DNA of 24,110 nt from Marinosulfonomonas sp. PRT-SC04 (GCA_001321835.1 JPUR01000145.1:1-24110), one strand, 5' to 3'. Counted from the stretch's first letter, positions 8,708 to 18,204 are shown. Notes: generated by a model not told the origin, from the letters alone. Program-made: numbers and translations.

Positions 8708-8884
8708 TTATTTTTTATCCCGCGCGGCTTTCTCTTCTTTGGTCAGTTTATTGTTCCAAAGATTTTTGCTCAGCCCCAGCTCGCTTGGAAACGGTTTGGT
8801 TTTGCCTATGCTGATTTTGCCACCCTTGTTCAAGAATTCCTGAATAAGGGCATCATCGGTATTTTTTTTGGGGATCTGTTTCAT
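8708..8884 (-). CDS. Small lysine-rich protein, 58 residues
   Basis: A complete short frame reads MKQIPKKNTDDALIQEFLNK and on through GKTKPFPSELGLSKNLWNNK to a lysine-rich end (KEEKAARDKK). The start is preceded by AAAGGGGGGG with almost no spacer, so the ribosome site is crowded. The gene lies 50 bases after msrB on the same strand and may share its transcript. It is strongly basic, soluble-looking, with no Cys, signal or membrane segment. It resembles, from memory only, short conserved proteins in marine alphaproteobacteria and their phages with a K-x-P-K/D-N-T-D opening and a TKPMPSELG-like centre. Function is unknown; the ordered amino-acid content and the start/stop placement favour a real gene. 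Confidence 0.65.
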   Translation of the reverse strand: MKQIPKKNTDDALIQEFLNKGGKISIGKTKPFPSELGLSKNLWNNKLTKEEKAARDKK

Positions 8885-8934
8885 ACCCCCCCTTTACGCG
8901 CTTCCATGTCGCCAAGCAACAACTGTAATGCAGG

Positions 8935-9423
8935 CTAGGCCGCGATAAACACCAGCGAGGCTCCGTTCAGACAATGCCGCTTGCCGGTCGGTTTTGGTCC
9001 GTCATTGAAAATATGACCCAGATGGCTGCCACAGCGGCGGCAATGCACTTCGGTGCGGCGGCTGAACAGGGTGTTGTCGGCTCTGGTGCCAATCGCATTT
9101 GGCAACGCGTCCCAGAAGCTCGGCCAGCCGGTGCCGGAATCAAACTTGGTCTTTGACGGATACAGCGGTAAATCACAGCCACGACACTGATAGGTGCCCG
9201 CCGCATAGTTTTTATCCAGCGCTGATGATCCTGACCGCTCGGTGCCCTCATGGCGCATGACTTTATATTGCAATGACGTCAAACGGTCTTGCCAATCAGC
9301 ATCCGTGCGGGTCACTTCAAATGCGCCAGTGGCGGCATCCATTTGCTGGCTGCCAAATCCAAACGTGGCCCCAAATACGGCAGTGGCGGCAAGACCAGAG
9401 GTCAACATCATACGTCGGTTCAT
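8935..9423 (-). CDS. msrB: Peptide-methionine (R)-S-oxide reductase, exported
   Basis: MsrB reduces methionine-R-sulfoxide in proteins. The 162-residue product has both zinc-binding pairs (CRGC, residues 80 and 83; CRRC, 128 and 131), the GTGWPSFWD block, and RHCLNGASLVF with the catalytic Cys151. The N-terminus NRRMMLTSGLAATAVFGATFGFG is a Tat-like or Sec-like signal, so it acts in the periplasm. I preferred the second ATG (9421-9423) over the one six bases earlier because AAAGGAG abuts the first ATG but lies a proper 6 bases before the second. It is divergent from cobS across a 238-base gap. MsrA is not in the window. Confidence 0.94.
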   Translation of the reverse strand: MNRRMMLTSGLAATAVFGATFGFGSQQMDAATGAFEVTRTDADWQDRLTSLQYKVMRHEGTERSGSSALDKNYAAGTYQCRGCDLPLYPSKTKFDSGTGWPSFWDALPNAIGTRADNTLFSRRTEVHCRRCGSHLGHIFNDGPKPTGKRHCLNGASLVFIAA

Positions 9424-9503
9424 ATCCATCTCCTTTTGTTACCCACTCCATAACATATAATAAACCCAGCTGTGCACCCCACGCCAGATCACAGTTTGGT
9501 GTA

Positions 9504-9595
9504 GGTTTTGAAGGAATTCACGGCACCTGCGCTCCGAATTTAAGCCCCGGGTTTTCAAAATTCACCGCCCGCATCCCTTGCACAGGACGTGAATT
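9504..9595. repeat. AATTCAC repeats between msrB and cobS
   Basis: Two imperfect direct copies of a GGTTTT(G/C)AA...AATTCAC(G/C)GC motif start at 9504 and 9550, and the core occurs once more inverted at 9589-9595 (GTGAATT). The first two cores are 44 bases apart, about four helical turns. They could be operator sites for either gene of the divergent pair. No cobalamin riboswitch (B12 box) was recognised in this gap. Confidence 0.3.
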
Positions 9596-9661
9596 TCAGG
9601 CACCAACCTTGCGAGGCCCGAATGGGCATACCCGAAAACTGATAATGAAGCGGATGTGACG

Positions 9662-10633
9662 ATGGAAACCAACGAAAAACCGGATCAAGATATTTCTGTT
9701 CGAGACGTATTTGGCGTGGACACCGACATGGTGGTCAAGGGCTACTCAGAATCCAGCGAACGCGTGCCCGACATTGATTCAACCTACAAGTTTGATCCCG
9801 ACACCACGTTGGCAATTCTGGCCGGTTTTGCGCACAACCGCCGCGTGATGATCCAGGGTTTTCACGGCACGGGTAAATCCACCCATATTGAACAGGTTGC
9901 AGCGCGGCTGAACTGGCCCTGCGTGCGGGTCAACCTCGACAGTCACATCAGCCGGATTGATCTGATCGGGAAAGACGCGATCAGACTGAAAGACGGCAAA
10001 CAGATCACCGAATTTCAAGAAGGCATTCTGCCGTGGGCGCTGCGCACCAATACCGCGATTGTGTTTGACGAATATGACGCCGGTCGTGCCGATGTGATGT
10101 TTGTGATCCAGCGGGTGCTGGAAGTTGACGGCAAGCTGACATTGCTTGACCAGAACAAAGTCATCACCCCGCATCCTTATTTCCGGCTGTTTGCCACCGC
10201 CAATACGGTTGGCTTGGGCGACACCACGGGGCTGTATCACGGCACCCAACTGATCAATCAGGGCCAGATGGATCGCTGGTCACTGGTGGCGGCACTGAAC
10301 TACCTGTCGCATGACGCTGAAACCGCCATCGTGCTGTCGAAAAATCCCTTGTACAACACCGAGGCTGGCCGCAAGCAAATCAGCCAGATGGTGACATTGG
10401 CCGACCTGACCCGCACCGCCTTTATGAACGGTGATCTGTCCACCGTGATGTCCCCCCGCACGGTGATCACATGGGCGCAGAACGCGACGATTTTCCGCAA
10501 TATCGGCTATGCGTTCCGGCTGACCTTCTTGAACAAATGCGATGAGTTAGAACGCCAAACCGTGGCCGAGTTCTATCAGCGCTGTTTCGACGAAGAGCTA
10601 CCGGAATCGGCTGCCAGCATGAGCATGGGGTGA
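9662..10633 (+). CDS. cobS: Aerobic cobaltochelatase subunit CobS
   Basis: CobS is the AAA+ ATPase of the CobNST complex that inserts cobalt into hydrogenobyrinate a,c-diamide in aerobic B12 synthesis. The product (about 323 residues) has a Walker [10 protein letters not shown], a Walker [11 protein letters not shown], and a sensor-1 FATANT, in a MoxR-like layout, plus the diagnostic [12 protein letters not shown] opening and the end [12 protein letters not shown] chose ATG 9662; a GTG two codons earlier (9656) is possible, and both have only a weak GCGGA upstream. cobT follows after 97 bases on the same strand. CobN is not in the window. Confidence 0.95.
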   Translation: METNEKPDQDISVRDVFGVDTDMVVKGYSESSERVPDIDSTYKFDPDTTLAILAGFAHNRRVMIQGFHGTGKSTHIEQVAARLNWPCVRVNLDSHISRIDLIGKDAIRLKDGKQITEFQEGILPWALRTNTAIVFDEYDAGRADVMFVIQRVLEVDGKLTLLDQNKVITPHPYFRLFATANTVGLGDTTGLYHGTQLINQGQMDRWSLVAALNYLSHDAETAIVLSKNPLYNTEAGRKQISQMVTLADLTRTAFMNGDLSTVMSPRTVITWAQNATIFRNIGYAFRLTFLNKCDELERQTVAEFYQRCFDEELPESAASMSMG

Positions 10634-10730
10634 TAACGCAGCACGCCTCAAACCCTTGTGGGCCTTCTTCTCGAATGCCCGCAAGGACGCCTGCACCGCT
10701 TAACGAGCGCGCAGATCTAAGGACATCTGG

Positions 10731-12605
10731 ATGAACAAACCCACCGACAATCCCGCTGAAGCCTTCAAAAAGGCGCTCGCTGAAGCCACCAAGGTGATGG
10801 CGGACGATCCTGAACTGTCCGTGACCTTCACGGTGGATCCTCCGGGGGCCACCGCCGACACTGTGCGCCTGCCACAAGTCAGCCGCCGCATGAGTCGCGA
10901 CGAGGTTCTACTGGCCCGCGGAACCGCCGATGCGCTTGCTCTGCGGCACAAGCATCATGACATCGCCACCCATGCCCGTTATGCCCCACAAGGCGATCTG
11001 GCTCGCGGGATCTATGAGGCGATGGAGCATGCCCGCTGCGAGGCGGTTGGGGCGCGCGATATGCCCGGCACCTTGGGCAATATCGACGCCAAAATCGCCG
11101 CTGAGGCCGACAAGAACGGCTATGACCAGATCACCAAACAATCCGAGGCCCCGCTGGCCGCCGCCGCCGGATATCTGGTGCGCCATTTGGCAACTGGGCG
11201 CGATTTACCGGCCGGCGCACAGAACATCATGTCGCTGTGGCAGGACTTTATCACCGAGAAAGCTGGCGGCACTTTGGAGGGCTTGCAAGACACCTTGGCC
11301 GACCAAACCCAATTCGCCAAATTCACCCGTCAAGTGATCGCCGATCTGGGCTATGCAGACCAGCTGGGCGATGATCCAGACGGTGAAGATGACAACGCCG
11401 ATGATCAGGCCGAAGAGGGTGATGAAGACGACGAAAACGCCGACAGCCAAGGCGCTGAGGAAGAACAGGAAGACGCTGACGCCAGCCCCGAGCGTGCACA
11501 GGACGAGCAGCAGAACCAATCGCAAGCCCAAGTCTCGATGGATGACATGGCCGATATGGAACAGGGCGAAGAGGCCGAAATGCCCGAGGGCGACGCGCCG
11601 ATGGAGCCCCCGGTGCCAGCCCCATTCTCTGATGCGGATCCAAATTACGAGGTCTACTGCACTGATTTTGATGAGGAAATTTACGCCGAAGATTTGGCTG
11701 AACCTGCCGAATTGGAACGTCTGCGGGCCTATCTAGATCAGCAGTTGGAGCCATTGAAGGGCGCGGTTTCTCGCCTTGCAAACAAGTTGCAACGTCGCTT
11801 GCAAGCCCAGCAAAGCCGCTCTTGGGAGTTTGACCTGGAAGAGGGCACGCTGGACGCTGGACGTTTGGCGCGGGTGATTGCGAATCCGACCACGCCGCTG
11901 TCGTTTAAGCAGGAAAAAGACACCGAATTTCGCGATACTTGCGTGACGCTTTTGATTGATAACTCGGGTTCAATGCGCGGGCGGCCAATTTCAATTGCGG
12001 CGATTTGTGCCGATGTTTTGGCCCGCACGCTGGAACGTTGTCAGGTTAAAGTCGAGATTTTGGGCTTTACCACGCGCGCTTGGAAGGGCGGACAATGTCG
12101 TGAAAAATGGCTCAGTTCTGGGCGCGAACAAACCCCGGGCCGTCTGAATGATTTGCGCCATATCATCTATAAATCCGCCGATACGCCGTGGCGTCGGGTG
12201 CGGCCCAATTTGGGGCTGATGATGAAGGAAGGCCTGCTGAAAGAAAACATTGATGGCGAGGCGCTGGAGTGGGCGCATCGGCGGATGGTTGCGCGACCTG
12301 AAGTGCGCAAAATTCTGATGGTGATTTCGGATGGCGCGCCGGTGGATGATTCTACATTGTCGGTTAACCCTGCCAATTACTTGGAAAAACACCTGCGCGA
12401 TGTGATCGAAATGGTTGAAAAGCGCAAAGCCGTTGAACTGTTGGCAATCGGCATTGGCCATGACGTCACTCGCTACTATGAGCGCGCGGTGACCATCACC
12501 GATGTCGAGCAATTGGCGGGGGCAATGACCGAGCAATTGGCGTCCTTGTTTGACAGTGATCCACGGGCGCGAGCGCGGGCGATGGGCATGAAACGGGTTG
12601 GCTAA
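10731..12605 (+). CDS. cobT: Aerobic cobaltochelatase subunit CobT
   Basis: CobT forms a two-tiered ring with CobS in the ATP-driven cobalt chelatase. The 624-residue product has an N-terminal domain (about 1-210), a highly acidic stretch (about 214-300, strings of Asp and Glu such as [12 protein letters not shown]), and a C-terminal von Willebrand A domain with the metal site DNSGS (410-414) and later [11 protein letters not shown]. This matches the usual CobT length and order. AAGGA lies 8 bases before the ATG. Codons in the last third use more T-ending forms than in the first part. The gap after cobS has no obvious terminator, so the two are probably one transcript. Confidence 0.95.
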   Translation: MNKPTDNPAEAFKKALAEATKVMADDPELSVTFTVDPPGATADTVRLPQVSRRMSRDEVLLARGTADALALRHKHHDIATHARYAPQGDLARGIYEAMEHARCEAVGARDMPGTLGNIDAKIAAEADKNGYDQITKQSEAPLAAAAGYLVRHLATGRDLPAGAQNIMSLWQDFITEKAGGTLEGLQDTLADQTQFAKFTRQVIADLGYADQLGDDPDGEDDNADDQAEEGDEDDENADSQGAEEEQEDADASPERAQDEQQNQSQAQVSMDDMADMEQGEEAEMPEGDAPMEPPVPAPFSDADPNYEVYCTDFDEEIYAEDLAEPAELERLRAYLDQQLEPLKGAVSRLANKLQRRLQAQQSRSWEFDLEEGTLDAGRLARVIANPTTPLSFKQEKDTEFRDTCVTLLIDNSGSMRGRPISIAAICADVLARTLERCQVKVEILGFTTRAWKGGQCREKWLSSGREQTPGRLNDLRHIIYKSADTPWRRVRPNLGLMMKEGLLKENIDGEALEWAHRRMVARPEVRKILMVISDGAPVDDSTLSVNPANYLEKHLRDVIEMVEKRKAVELLAIGIGHDVTRYYERAVTITDVEQLAGAMTEQLASLFDSDPRARARAMGMKRVG

Positions 12606-12614
12606 CTCACTGGC

Positions 12615-12657
12615 TTGATGCGCTCTGCACGCGCCGTTTGATGCGCTCCGCGCGGGG
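12615..12657. repeat. Two imperfect copies of a TTGATGCGCTC motif before the peptidase gene
   Basis: TTGATGCGCTCTGCACGCG (12615) and TTGATGCGCTCCGCGCGGG (12638) lie 23 bases apart. The second runs into GGGGATATTTAAGAAAAGAA and a GAAGGA ribosome site. A GC-palindrome followed by GGGATATTT...AAGA(A/T)GAAGG is, from memory, a frequent intergenic motif in Roseobacter-group genomes; its role is unknown to me. Confidence 0.4.
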
Positions 12658-12685
12658 ATATTTAAGAAAAGAAGAAGGACAAAGC

Positions 12686-14482
12686 ATGTTTCAGTCGTTT
12701 GAGGTGACATCACACCCCGAGAACGGGCCAGCGCGTTTGGCGTTGTTGCGCGACCAAATCAGCGCCGAGGGGCTGGATGGTTTTTTGGTGCCGCGTGCCG
12801 ATGCGCATCAGGGCGAATATGTTGCGCCATGTGACGCGCGGTTGGCGTGGTTGACGGGGTTCACGGGATCTGCTGGATTTTGTGCAGTTGTGCCTGATCA
12901 GGCTGGTGTTTTTGTTGATGGGCGTTACCGCACCCAGATTAAATCTCAGGTTGATTTGGCGCATTTTACACCGGTTGATTGGCCCGAAGTGCAGCTGGGC
13001 GAGTGGCTAAAAACCGCGCTGCCTGCGGGTGGCGTTGTGGGCTATGATGCGTGGTTACACACTCAGGGCGAGCTTGAAAAGCTAGAGAAAATGTTGGCGG
13101 GAAGCGGCATTCGTTTGCGCGCGACAGATAATTTAGTGGACCGGATTTGGGCAGATCGACCTGCAAAGCCTGCAGGTAAGATTATCGACCATCCTATTGA
13201 ATTTGCGGGTGAAAGCTCGGCTGATAAGCGCCGTCGGCTTGCGGCTGTGATCGAAAAACGCGGTGCGAAAGCCGCGGTGATCACCCTGCCCGACAGCATT
13301 TGCTGGTTGCTGAATATTCGCGGCAGTGATGTGGAGCGCAACCCCGTTGTGCAGGCTTTTGCCATTCTGCATGTCAGCGGGCGGGTTGATCTGTTCACCA
13401 CGCCAAGCAAGGCCAGCGATGCGCCGAATGATGCGGATATTCAAGTCCATGACTGGGATGATTTCACCACGGCATTGCAAGCGTTAGACGGCGCTATTTT
13501 GGTTGATGATGGCAGCGCGCCAATTCTGGTGAGCGATATTTTACGCCGCGCCAACATCGAGATTATCTATGCGCAAGATCTGTGTAGCCTGCCCAAAGCC
13601 CGCAAGAATGACGTTGAGGTTTCCGGCGCTCGCGCCGCGCATTTGCGCGATGGTATGGCGATGGTCAAGTTTCTGGCTTGGCTGAACAACAAGGCCCCAA
13701 AGGGCACGCTGCGCGAGATTGAGGTGGTGCAAAAGCTGGAAGGTTTTCGGCGTGACACCAACCTGCTGCGCGACATTAGTTTTGAGACTATTTGCGGCGC
13801 GGGTCCGAATGGCGCGATCATGCATTATCGTGTTTCAAAGGACAGCAATCGCGCGGTGAAATCGGGTGAAATGCTGTTGGTCGACAGTGGCGGGCAATAC
13901 CGTGACGGCACCACCGACATCACCAGAACCATCGCGGTTGGCGAGGTCGGAGATCAGGAAAAAACCTGTTTTACCCGCGTGTTACAGGGATTGATCGCCC
14001 TATCTCGAGTGCGGTTTCCCAAGGGGTTAAGTGGTCGTGATCTGGACCCGTTGGCGCGTTATCCGCTGTGGTTGGCGGGGCTTGATTTCAACCATGGCAC
14101 AGGCCACGGGGTTGGCTCTTATTTGTCGGTGCATGAGGGGCCGCAGCGGATTGCCAAAATTTCCGAAGTGCCGCTTGAGGCCGGTATGATCTTATCAAAC
14201 GAGCCGGGATATTACCGCGAGGGGGCCTTTGGCATTCGCCTTGAAAACCTGCTTGTGGTCACGCCTGCCCCCGCCCTGAAAGGCGCTGATGCGCGCGATA
14301 TGATGGCGTTTGAAACGCTGGCCTATGTGCCGATTGACCGGCGCTTGATTGTCCGCGATATGCTCAGCAATGACGAACGCGACTGGCTGGATGCCTATCA
14401 CGCCAAGACCCTCGAAATACTAGGCCCCTTGGTCGACAATGATGTGCACGATTGGATGATTGCAGCCTGCGCGCCTTTGTAG
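12686..14482 (+). CDS. M24 family aminopeptidase P-like metallopeptidase
   Basis: Aminopeptidase P removes an N-terminal residue from peptides with Pro second. The 598-residue product has two creatinase-like N-terminal domains (about 1-310) and a C-terminal pita-bread domain with the dinuclear metal ligands: Asp400 and Asp411 in VDSGGQYRDGTTD, His474 in GTGHGVGSYLSVHEG, then Glu in ILSNEPGYY and Glu in IRLENLLVV. This is the long three-domain form, as in eukaryotic XPNPEP1, common in alphaproteobacteria. I chose ATG 12686 because GAAGGA is 8 bases upstream and homologues begin FQSFEV; the frame from 12638 lies in the repeat before it. The protein has no signal peptide. The DUF427 gene follows 63 bases later. 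Confidence 0.93.
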   Translation: MFQSFEVTSHPENGPARLALLRDQISAEGLDGFLVPRADAHQGEYVAPCDARLAWLTGFTGSAGFCAVVPDQAGVFVDGRYRTQIKSQVDLAHFTPVDWPEVQLGEWLKTALPAGGVVGYDAWLHTQGELEKLEKMLAGSGIRLRATDNLVDRIWADRPAKPAGKIIDHPIEFAGESSADKRRRLAAVIEKRGAKAAVITLPDSICWLLNIRGSDVERNPVVQAFAILHVSGRVDLFTTPSKASDAPNDADIQVHDWDDFTTALQALDGAILVDDGSAPILVSDILRRANIEIIYAQDLCSLPKARKNDVEVSGARAAHLRDGMAMVKFLAWLNNKAPKGTLREIEVVQKLEGFRRDTNLLRDISFETICGAGPNGAIMHYRVSKDSNRAVKSGEMLLVDSGGQYRDGTTDITRTIAVGEVGDQEKTCFTRVLQGLIALSRVRFPKGLSGRDLDPLARYPLWLAGLDFNHGTGHGVGSYLSVHEGPQRIAKISEVPLEAGMILSNEPGYYREGAFGIRLENLLVVTPAPALKGADARDMMAFETLAYVPIDRRLIVRDMLSNDERDWLDAYHAKTLEILGPLVDNDVHDWMIAACAPL

Positions 14483-14545
14483 CGTGCAATTGCCAGCGGG
14501 CTTGTGTTAGGCTCGCGCTTCACCATCACAAAAGGGGCGCGACGC

Positions 14546-14887
14546 ATGTCTGAACATATCAAAATCCACAAGACCAATACCAAATGGGTTGTACGTGCAG
14601 GCGGTGCCATTTTGGGCGAAAGCCATAACGCGCTGGAGTTGATTGAGGGCGATTACACGCCGGTGATTTATTTTCCGCGCGCCGATATTGCGATGGCATT
14701 TCTGGATGATAGCCCACACAGCAGCCATTGCCCATACAAGGGCGATGCCAGCTATTATTCTATCCAAACCAAAAGCACCCTGTTGAAAAATGCGGCGTGG
14801 TCCTATGAAAATCCGCAAGAAGATGTGGCGCGGATCAAGGGGTATCTGGCGTTCGATCCGGCCTTGGTTACGGTTGAGGAACTTTAG
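14546..14887 (+). CDS. DUF427 domain protein
   Basis: The 113-residue product shows the DUF427 pattern: VVRAGGAILGESHNALELIEG, VIYFPRADIAMAFLD, SHCPYKGDASYYSI, and a final AWSYENPQEDVARIKGYLAFD. The family is common in bacteria and fungi and has no established biochemical role that I can vouch for. I chose ATG 14546 with AGGGGC 8 bases upstream over a frame from 14504. It follows the peptidase gene on the same strand and may be co-transcribed; it ends 28 bases from the convergent ClC gene. Confidence 0.9.
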   Translation: MSEHIKIHKTNTKWVVRAGGAILGESHNALELIEGDYTPVIYFPRADIAMAFLDDSPHSSHCPYKGDASYYSIQTKSTLLKNAAWSYENPQEDVARIKGYLAFDPALVTVEEL

Positions 14888-14915
14888 GATAAGCGCTTAA
14901 GTTAAAGATTGCCGC

Positions 14916-16601
14916 TCAGGAATGCTCCTCGGCGGCAGTCGCTGCCAGCGCCTTGTTATAGGCCCGCAAAGCATCGACCTGAAACAGCGCGCCCCACAGC
15001 TCTGGCCCCTCGCCTTCACCGCCCAATGTGACCACTGGAATGAAATTGCGCGCGGTGCTGTCAAAGATCGGCATCGCCTGTTCCAGCGTGGCGTTTCCGT
15101 CAACGTAAACCCCCTGCCCGATCAGCTCCCAACAGGCGTCTTCATCGGCGCTGCCCTCAACGCCCTTGGCGCGCATTGTGGTGGCGACGCGGCACATCGA
15201 CAGTAAATAAGCCTGCGGTCCCGCCGCCAAATGCACGTTGCGCCGCTCCAGTAAGGTTAGGAAAAATGAGCGATCCACCATCCGGCTGGCCAGCGCTGTA
15301 GACAGCGACACCGCCACCATCACGGCCAGACCAGTTTGCCAATCGCCCGTCAGCTCAAACACAATCAGGGTGGTTGAAATTGGCGCGCCCAGCACGGCGG
15401 CCGCCACCGCCCCCATGCCCGCCAGCGCATAGATGGTTTCAGATCCTGATACATTTGGCAGGATCGCGGTGGCAATGATGCCAAACGACAATCCGGTCAG
15501 CGCGCCAACCATCAGGGAGGGCGAAAAGATGCCGCCGCCCATCCGTCCGGCCATGGTGATCGACACCGAAATCACCTTGAGCACCGCAAACACCATCGCC
15601 TGATAGAGCAGTAAATTTCCAGTCAAAGCCCGCGACGTGGTCTCATAGCCAACCCCGATGATATGCGGAAATCCGATCGCCAACGCCCCCAACATCGCCC
15701 CCGCTACAGCAGGTCGCAGCCAGCGCGGCATGTGGGTTTTCTTCTGCACATAAGTGCCCAGATCATCGGCCCAGAACACTGATTTCATTAGAAAAACTGC
15801 CACCACGCCACAGATCAACCCGAGGATAACAAAGGCTGGAAGTTCGACATAAAACGCCAAACCGCCCTCAACAGGCAGGGTGAATTCAGTGACATTTCCA
15901 AGATGGGTTCGGCTGATCACCGTGCCCGCCACCGACGCAATCACAATCGGCGCAAAAGCATGAACCGCAAAGTGGCGCAGCACGACTTCAAGCGCAAACA
16001 ACGCCCCCGCAATCGGCGCGTTGAACGATGCTGACACCGCCGCCGCCACCGCGCAGCCCAGTAAATCCCGCCCGGTGATACCACTGGCATTGATGCGGTT
16101 TGACACCCAGCTCGAGATCACCGCGGCCAAATGCACCACCGGACCTTCGCGCCCGCTTGAGCCACCAGAGGCCAGCGTGATCATCGAGGCAAACGCCGAA
16201 GCCAAGCCCTCTTTTTGCTCAACGCGCCCCTCATGCAGGGCCGATCCTTCAATTACATCGGCCACCGAACGCACCACGCCATCATCGGTAAAGTGGTTCA
16301 GGATCAGACCCACAACCAACCCGCCAGCAATCGGGATCAGCAGGACCCAATACCAGTGCAGGGTTTCGGCGAATGAGTGCAACATGTGTAAATCTTCGGC
16401 CCCGTATAGCCAGCCTTGAATGGCGCTAATACCTTTGCGAAATCCAAGAGCTGCGTAGCCAGACGCGATGCCGATTGCCAGCGCGATGAACCAAAACTGC
16501 ACTTGGCTTGGCCCATGTTCGCGCATCACACGCCGGACCTGACGCAGGCTGTCCATCACCTCATGCGCAATGCGCTTCAGCCCTGAGTTCTCTGCGTCCA
16601 T
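14916..16601 (-). CDS. ClC-type voltage-gated chloride channel/transporter
   Basis: ClC proteins move Cl- across the membrane as channels or as 2 Cl-/H+ antiporters. The product (561 residues from ATG 16601) has the ClC core with GSSGREGPVVHL, whose Glu (about 152) is the gating glutamate, and GGGIFSPSLMVGAL (355-361). The place of the inner proton glutamate (E. coli ClC E203) is Val206 in FALEVVLRHF, as in animal channels. The usual GSGIP segment is replaced by GVVRSVADVI. A degenerate CBS-like regulatory domain follows the membrane part. A start at 16649 adds 16 residues and cannot be excluded; neither start has a strong ribosome site. The gene is divergent from the FAD oxidase gene. Confidence 0.92.
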   Translation of the reverse strand: MDAENSGLKRIAHEVMDSLRQVRRVMREHGPSQVQFWFIALAIGIASGYAALGFRKGISAIQGWLYGAEDLHMLHSFAETLHWYWVLLIPIAGGLVVGLILNHFTDDGVVRSVADVIEGSALHEGRVEQKEGLASAFASMITLASGGSSGREGPVVHLAAVISSWVSNRINASGITGRDLLGCAVAAAVSASFNAPIAGALFALEVVLRHFAVHAFAPIVIASVAGTVISRTHLGNVTEFTLPVEGGLAFYVELPAFVILGLICGVVAVFLMKSVFWADDLGTYVQKKTHMPRWLRPAVAGAMLGALAIGFPHIIGVGYETTSRALTGNLLLYQAMVFAVLKVISVSITMAGRMGGGIFSPSLMVGALTGLSFGIIATAILPNVSGSETIYALAGMGAVAAAVLGAPISTTLIVFELTGDWQTGLAVMVAVSLSTALASRMVDRSFFLTLLERRNVHLAAGPQAYLLSMCRVATTMRAKGVEGSADEDACWELIGQGVYVDGNATLEQAMPIFDSTARNFIPVVTLGGEGEGPELWGALFQVDALRAYNKALAATAAEEHS

Positions 16602-16690
16602 ACGTCTTGGTTCCAAACTGATTTGTGGCCTTTCGCAGCCCGTCCGCATCGCCTAATCTGCGCATAACTCACAAATACGAAAGCTCTGAA

Positions 16691-18064
16691 ATGACCATCA
16701 CATCCGCGATTGACGCCCTTGCATCCTTCCTAGGCGATCGACTGAGCCTATCCAAGTCCGATCTGGAAATGCACGGTGCCTCCGAAACCCATTTCGCCGC
16801 CGCCCCGCCCGACGCGGTGGCCTATCCGGTTGATACCAAAGAGGTTTCGCAGATCGTCAAAACCTGCACCGACCATGACTGCCCAGTGATTCCATACGGG
16901 GCCGGCACAGCGCTTGAGGGCCACACATTGGCGGTGCGCGGTGGCGTCACCATTGATCTGAGCAAGATGACAAAAATCTTAGCGGTGAACGCTGAGGACA
17001 TGGATGTGGTGATCCAACCCGGATTAACCCGCGAAGATTTAAACACCGAATTGCGTGCCACCGGTTTGTTTTTTCCGGTCGATCCCGGGGCCAATGCGTC
17101 CCTTGGCGGCATGGCCTCAACACGGGCCAGCGGCACCACGGCGGTACGCTATGGCACCATGCGCGACAATGTTTTAGCGCTCGAAGTGGTGCTGGCAGAT
17201 GGGCGGATCATTCGCACCGGCTCACGCGCGCGAAAATCATCATCCGGTTACGATTTGACGGCGCTGTTCGTCGGGGCCGAGGGCACGCTCGGGGTGATCA
17301 CCGAGCTGACCTTGCGCTTGCAGGGGCAACCCGAGGCGGTGTCATCGGCGGTGTGCTCATTTGATGATATTGGCGACGCGGTTGCGGCGGTGATTGCCAC
17401 CATCCAAATGGGCATCCCGATGGCGCGGATCGAGTTTATCGACGCTGAAACCACGCGGGCCTGCAATGCCTACTCAAACGCCGATATGCCCGAAGTTCCG
17501 CACTTGATGGTTGAATTTCATGGATCGGACGCGGGCGTTGCCGAACAGGCCACACGATTTGGCGAGATCGTTGAGGAGATGGGCGGCACTGGCTTTAAGT
17601 GGTCCTCAAAAGCCGAAGAGCGCACCGCCCTTTGGGACATGCGCCACAAGGCATATTACGCCTGTTTGGCCCTGCGCAAAGGTGCCACCGCCGTGGTCAC
17701 CGATGTCTGCGTGCCAATTTCACGTCTGGCTGAGGCGGTTGAAGCCAGCCGCAAAGACATCGACGCCAGCGGCCTTATCGGGCCGATTTTGGGCCATGTC
17801 GGCGATGGCAACTACCACGCCATATTGCTGGTTGAGCCGGGCAATGCTGCGGAAATGCAGACCGCCAAAGGCCTGTCAAACCGGATGGTGGAGCGCGCCT
17901 TGGCAATGGGCGGCACCGCCACCGGCGAACATGGCATTGGCATCGGCAAACTCGACTATATGCGCGACGAACATGGCGAGGCTTGGGATGTGATGGCCGA
18001 GATCAAATGCGCCCTTGATCCAAAATCAATCCTAAACCCTGCCAAAGTCGTTTTGTTGGACTAA
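16691..18064 (+). CDS. FAD-linked oxidase, D-lactate dehydrogenase (cytochrome)-like
   Basis: The 457-residue product is a vanillyl-alcohol-oxidase-type flavoprotein. The N-terminal FAD domain has PVIPYGAGTALEGHTL and GGMASTRASGTTAVRYGTMRDNV; the C-terminal FAD-oxidase domain has GHVGDGNYH (371-376) and TGEHGIGIGK (Glu413, His414), where His, Asp and Glu bind the substrate carboxylate and metal. This is the pattern of D-lactate dehydrogenase (DLD) and the GlcD subunit of glycolate oxidase; length fits DLD and there are no glcE/glcF neighbours. I chose ATG 16691 over a GTG at 16625, which would overlap the divergent ClC gene. It has no signal peptide. Electrons would go to cytochrome or quinone. 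Confidence 0.9.
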   Translation: MTITSAIDALASFLGDRLSLSKSDLEMHGASETHFAAAPPDAVAYPVDTKEVSQIVKTCTDHDCPVIPYGAGTALEGHTLAVRGGVTIDLSKMTKILAVNAEDMDVVIQPGLTREDLNTELRATGLFFPVDPGANASLGGMASTRASGTTAVRYGTMRDNVLALEVVLADGRIIRTGSRARKSSSGYDLTALFVGAEGTLGVITELTLRLQGQPEAVSSAVCSFDDIGDAVAAVIATIQMGIPMARIEFIDAETTRACNAYSNADMPEVPHLMVEFHGSDAGVAEQATRFGEIVEEMGGTGFKWSSKAEERTALWDMRHKAYYACLALRKGATAVVTDVCVPISRLAEAVEASRKDIDASGLIGPILGHVGDGNYHAILLVEPGNAAEMQTAKGLSNRMVERALAMGGTATGEHGIGIGKLDYMRDEHGEAWDVMAEIKCALDPKSILNPAKVVLLD

Positions 18065-18204
18065 TATTTCATTAAAAATTAACTTCCCATCAGAAGACTC
18101 CGAAAACCTGCTCTGCGCGACTGGACCCGCGCGTAAGTAATGGTAGTATTTGTGAAAATTTGATAACCGTACATTTACTCTTGAAAACTTTTGCATTTTT
18201 GCGT

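Noticed and set aside
8304..8843. Plus-strand 179-codon frame across the gap after the J-domain gene
   Set aside because: It starts inside the J-domain gene, reads through a strong terminator, is antisense to the small protein gene, has no ribosome site and no recognisable sequence.
9424..9661. Cobalamin riboswitch before cobS
   Set aside because: No B12-box-like sequence or multi-stem fold was recognised in the 238-base gap.
14890..14899. Perfect palindrome TAAGCGCTTA between the DUF427 and ClC genes
   Set aside because: Only ten bases, no loop and no T run; a chance palindrome of this size is expected in a window this long.
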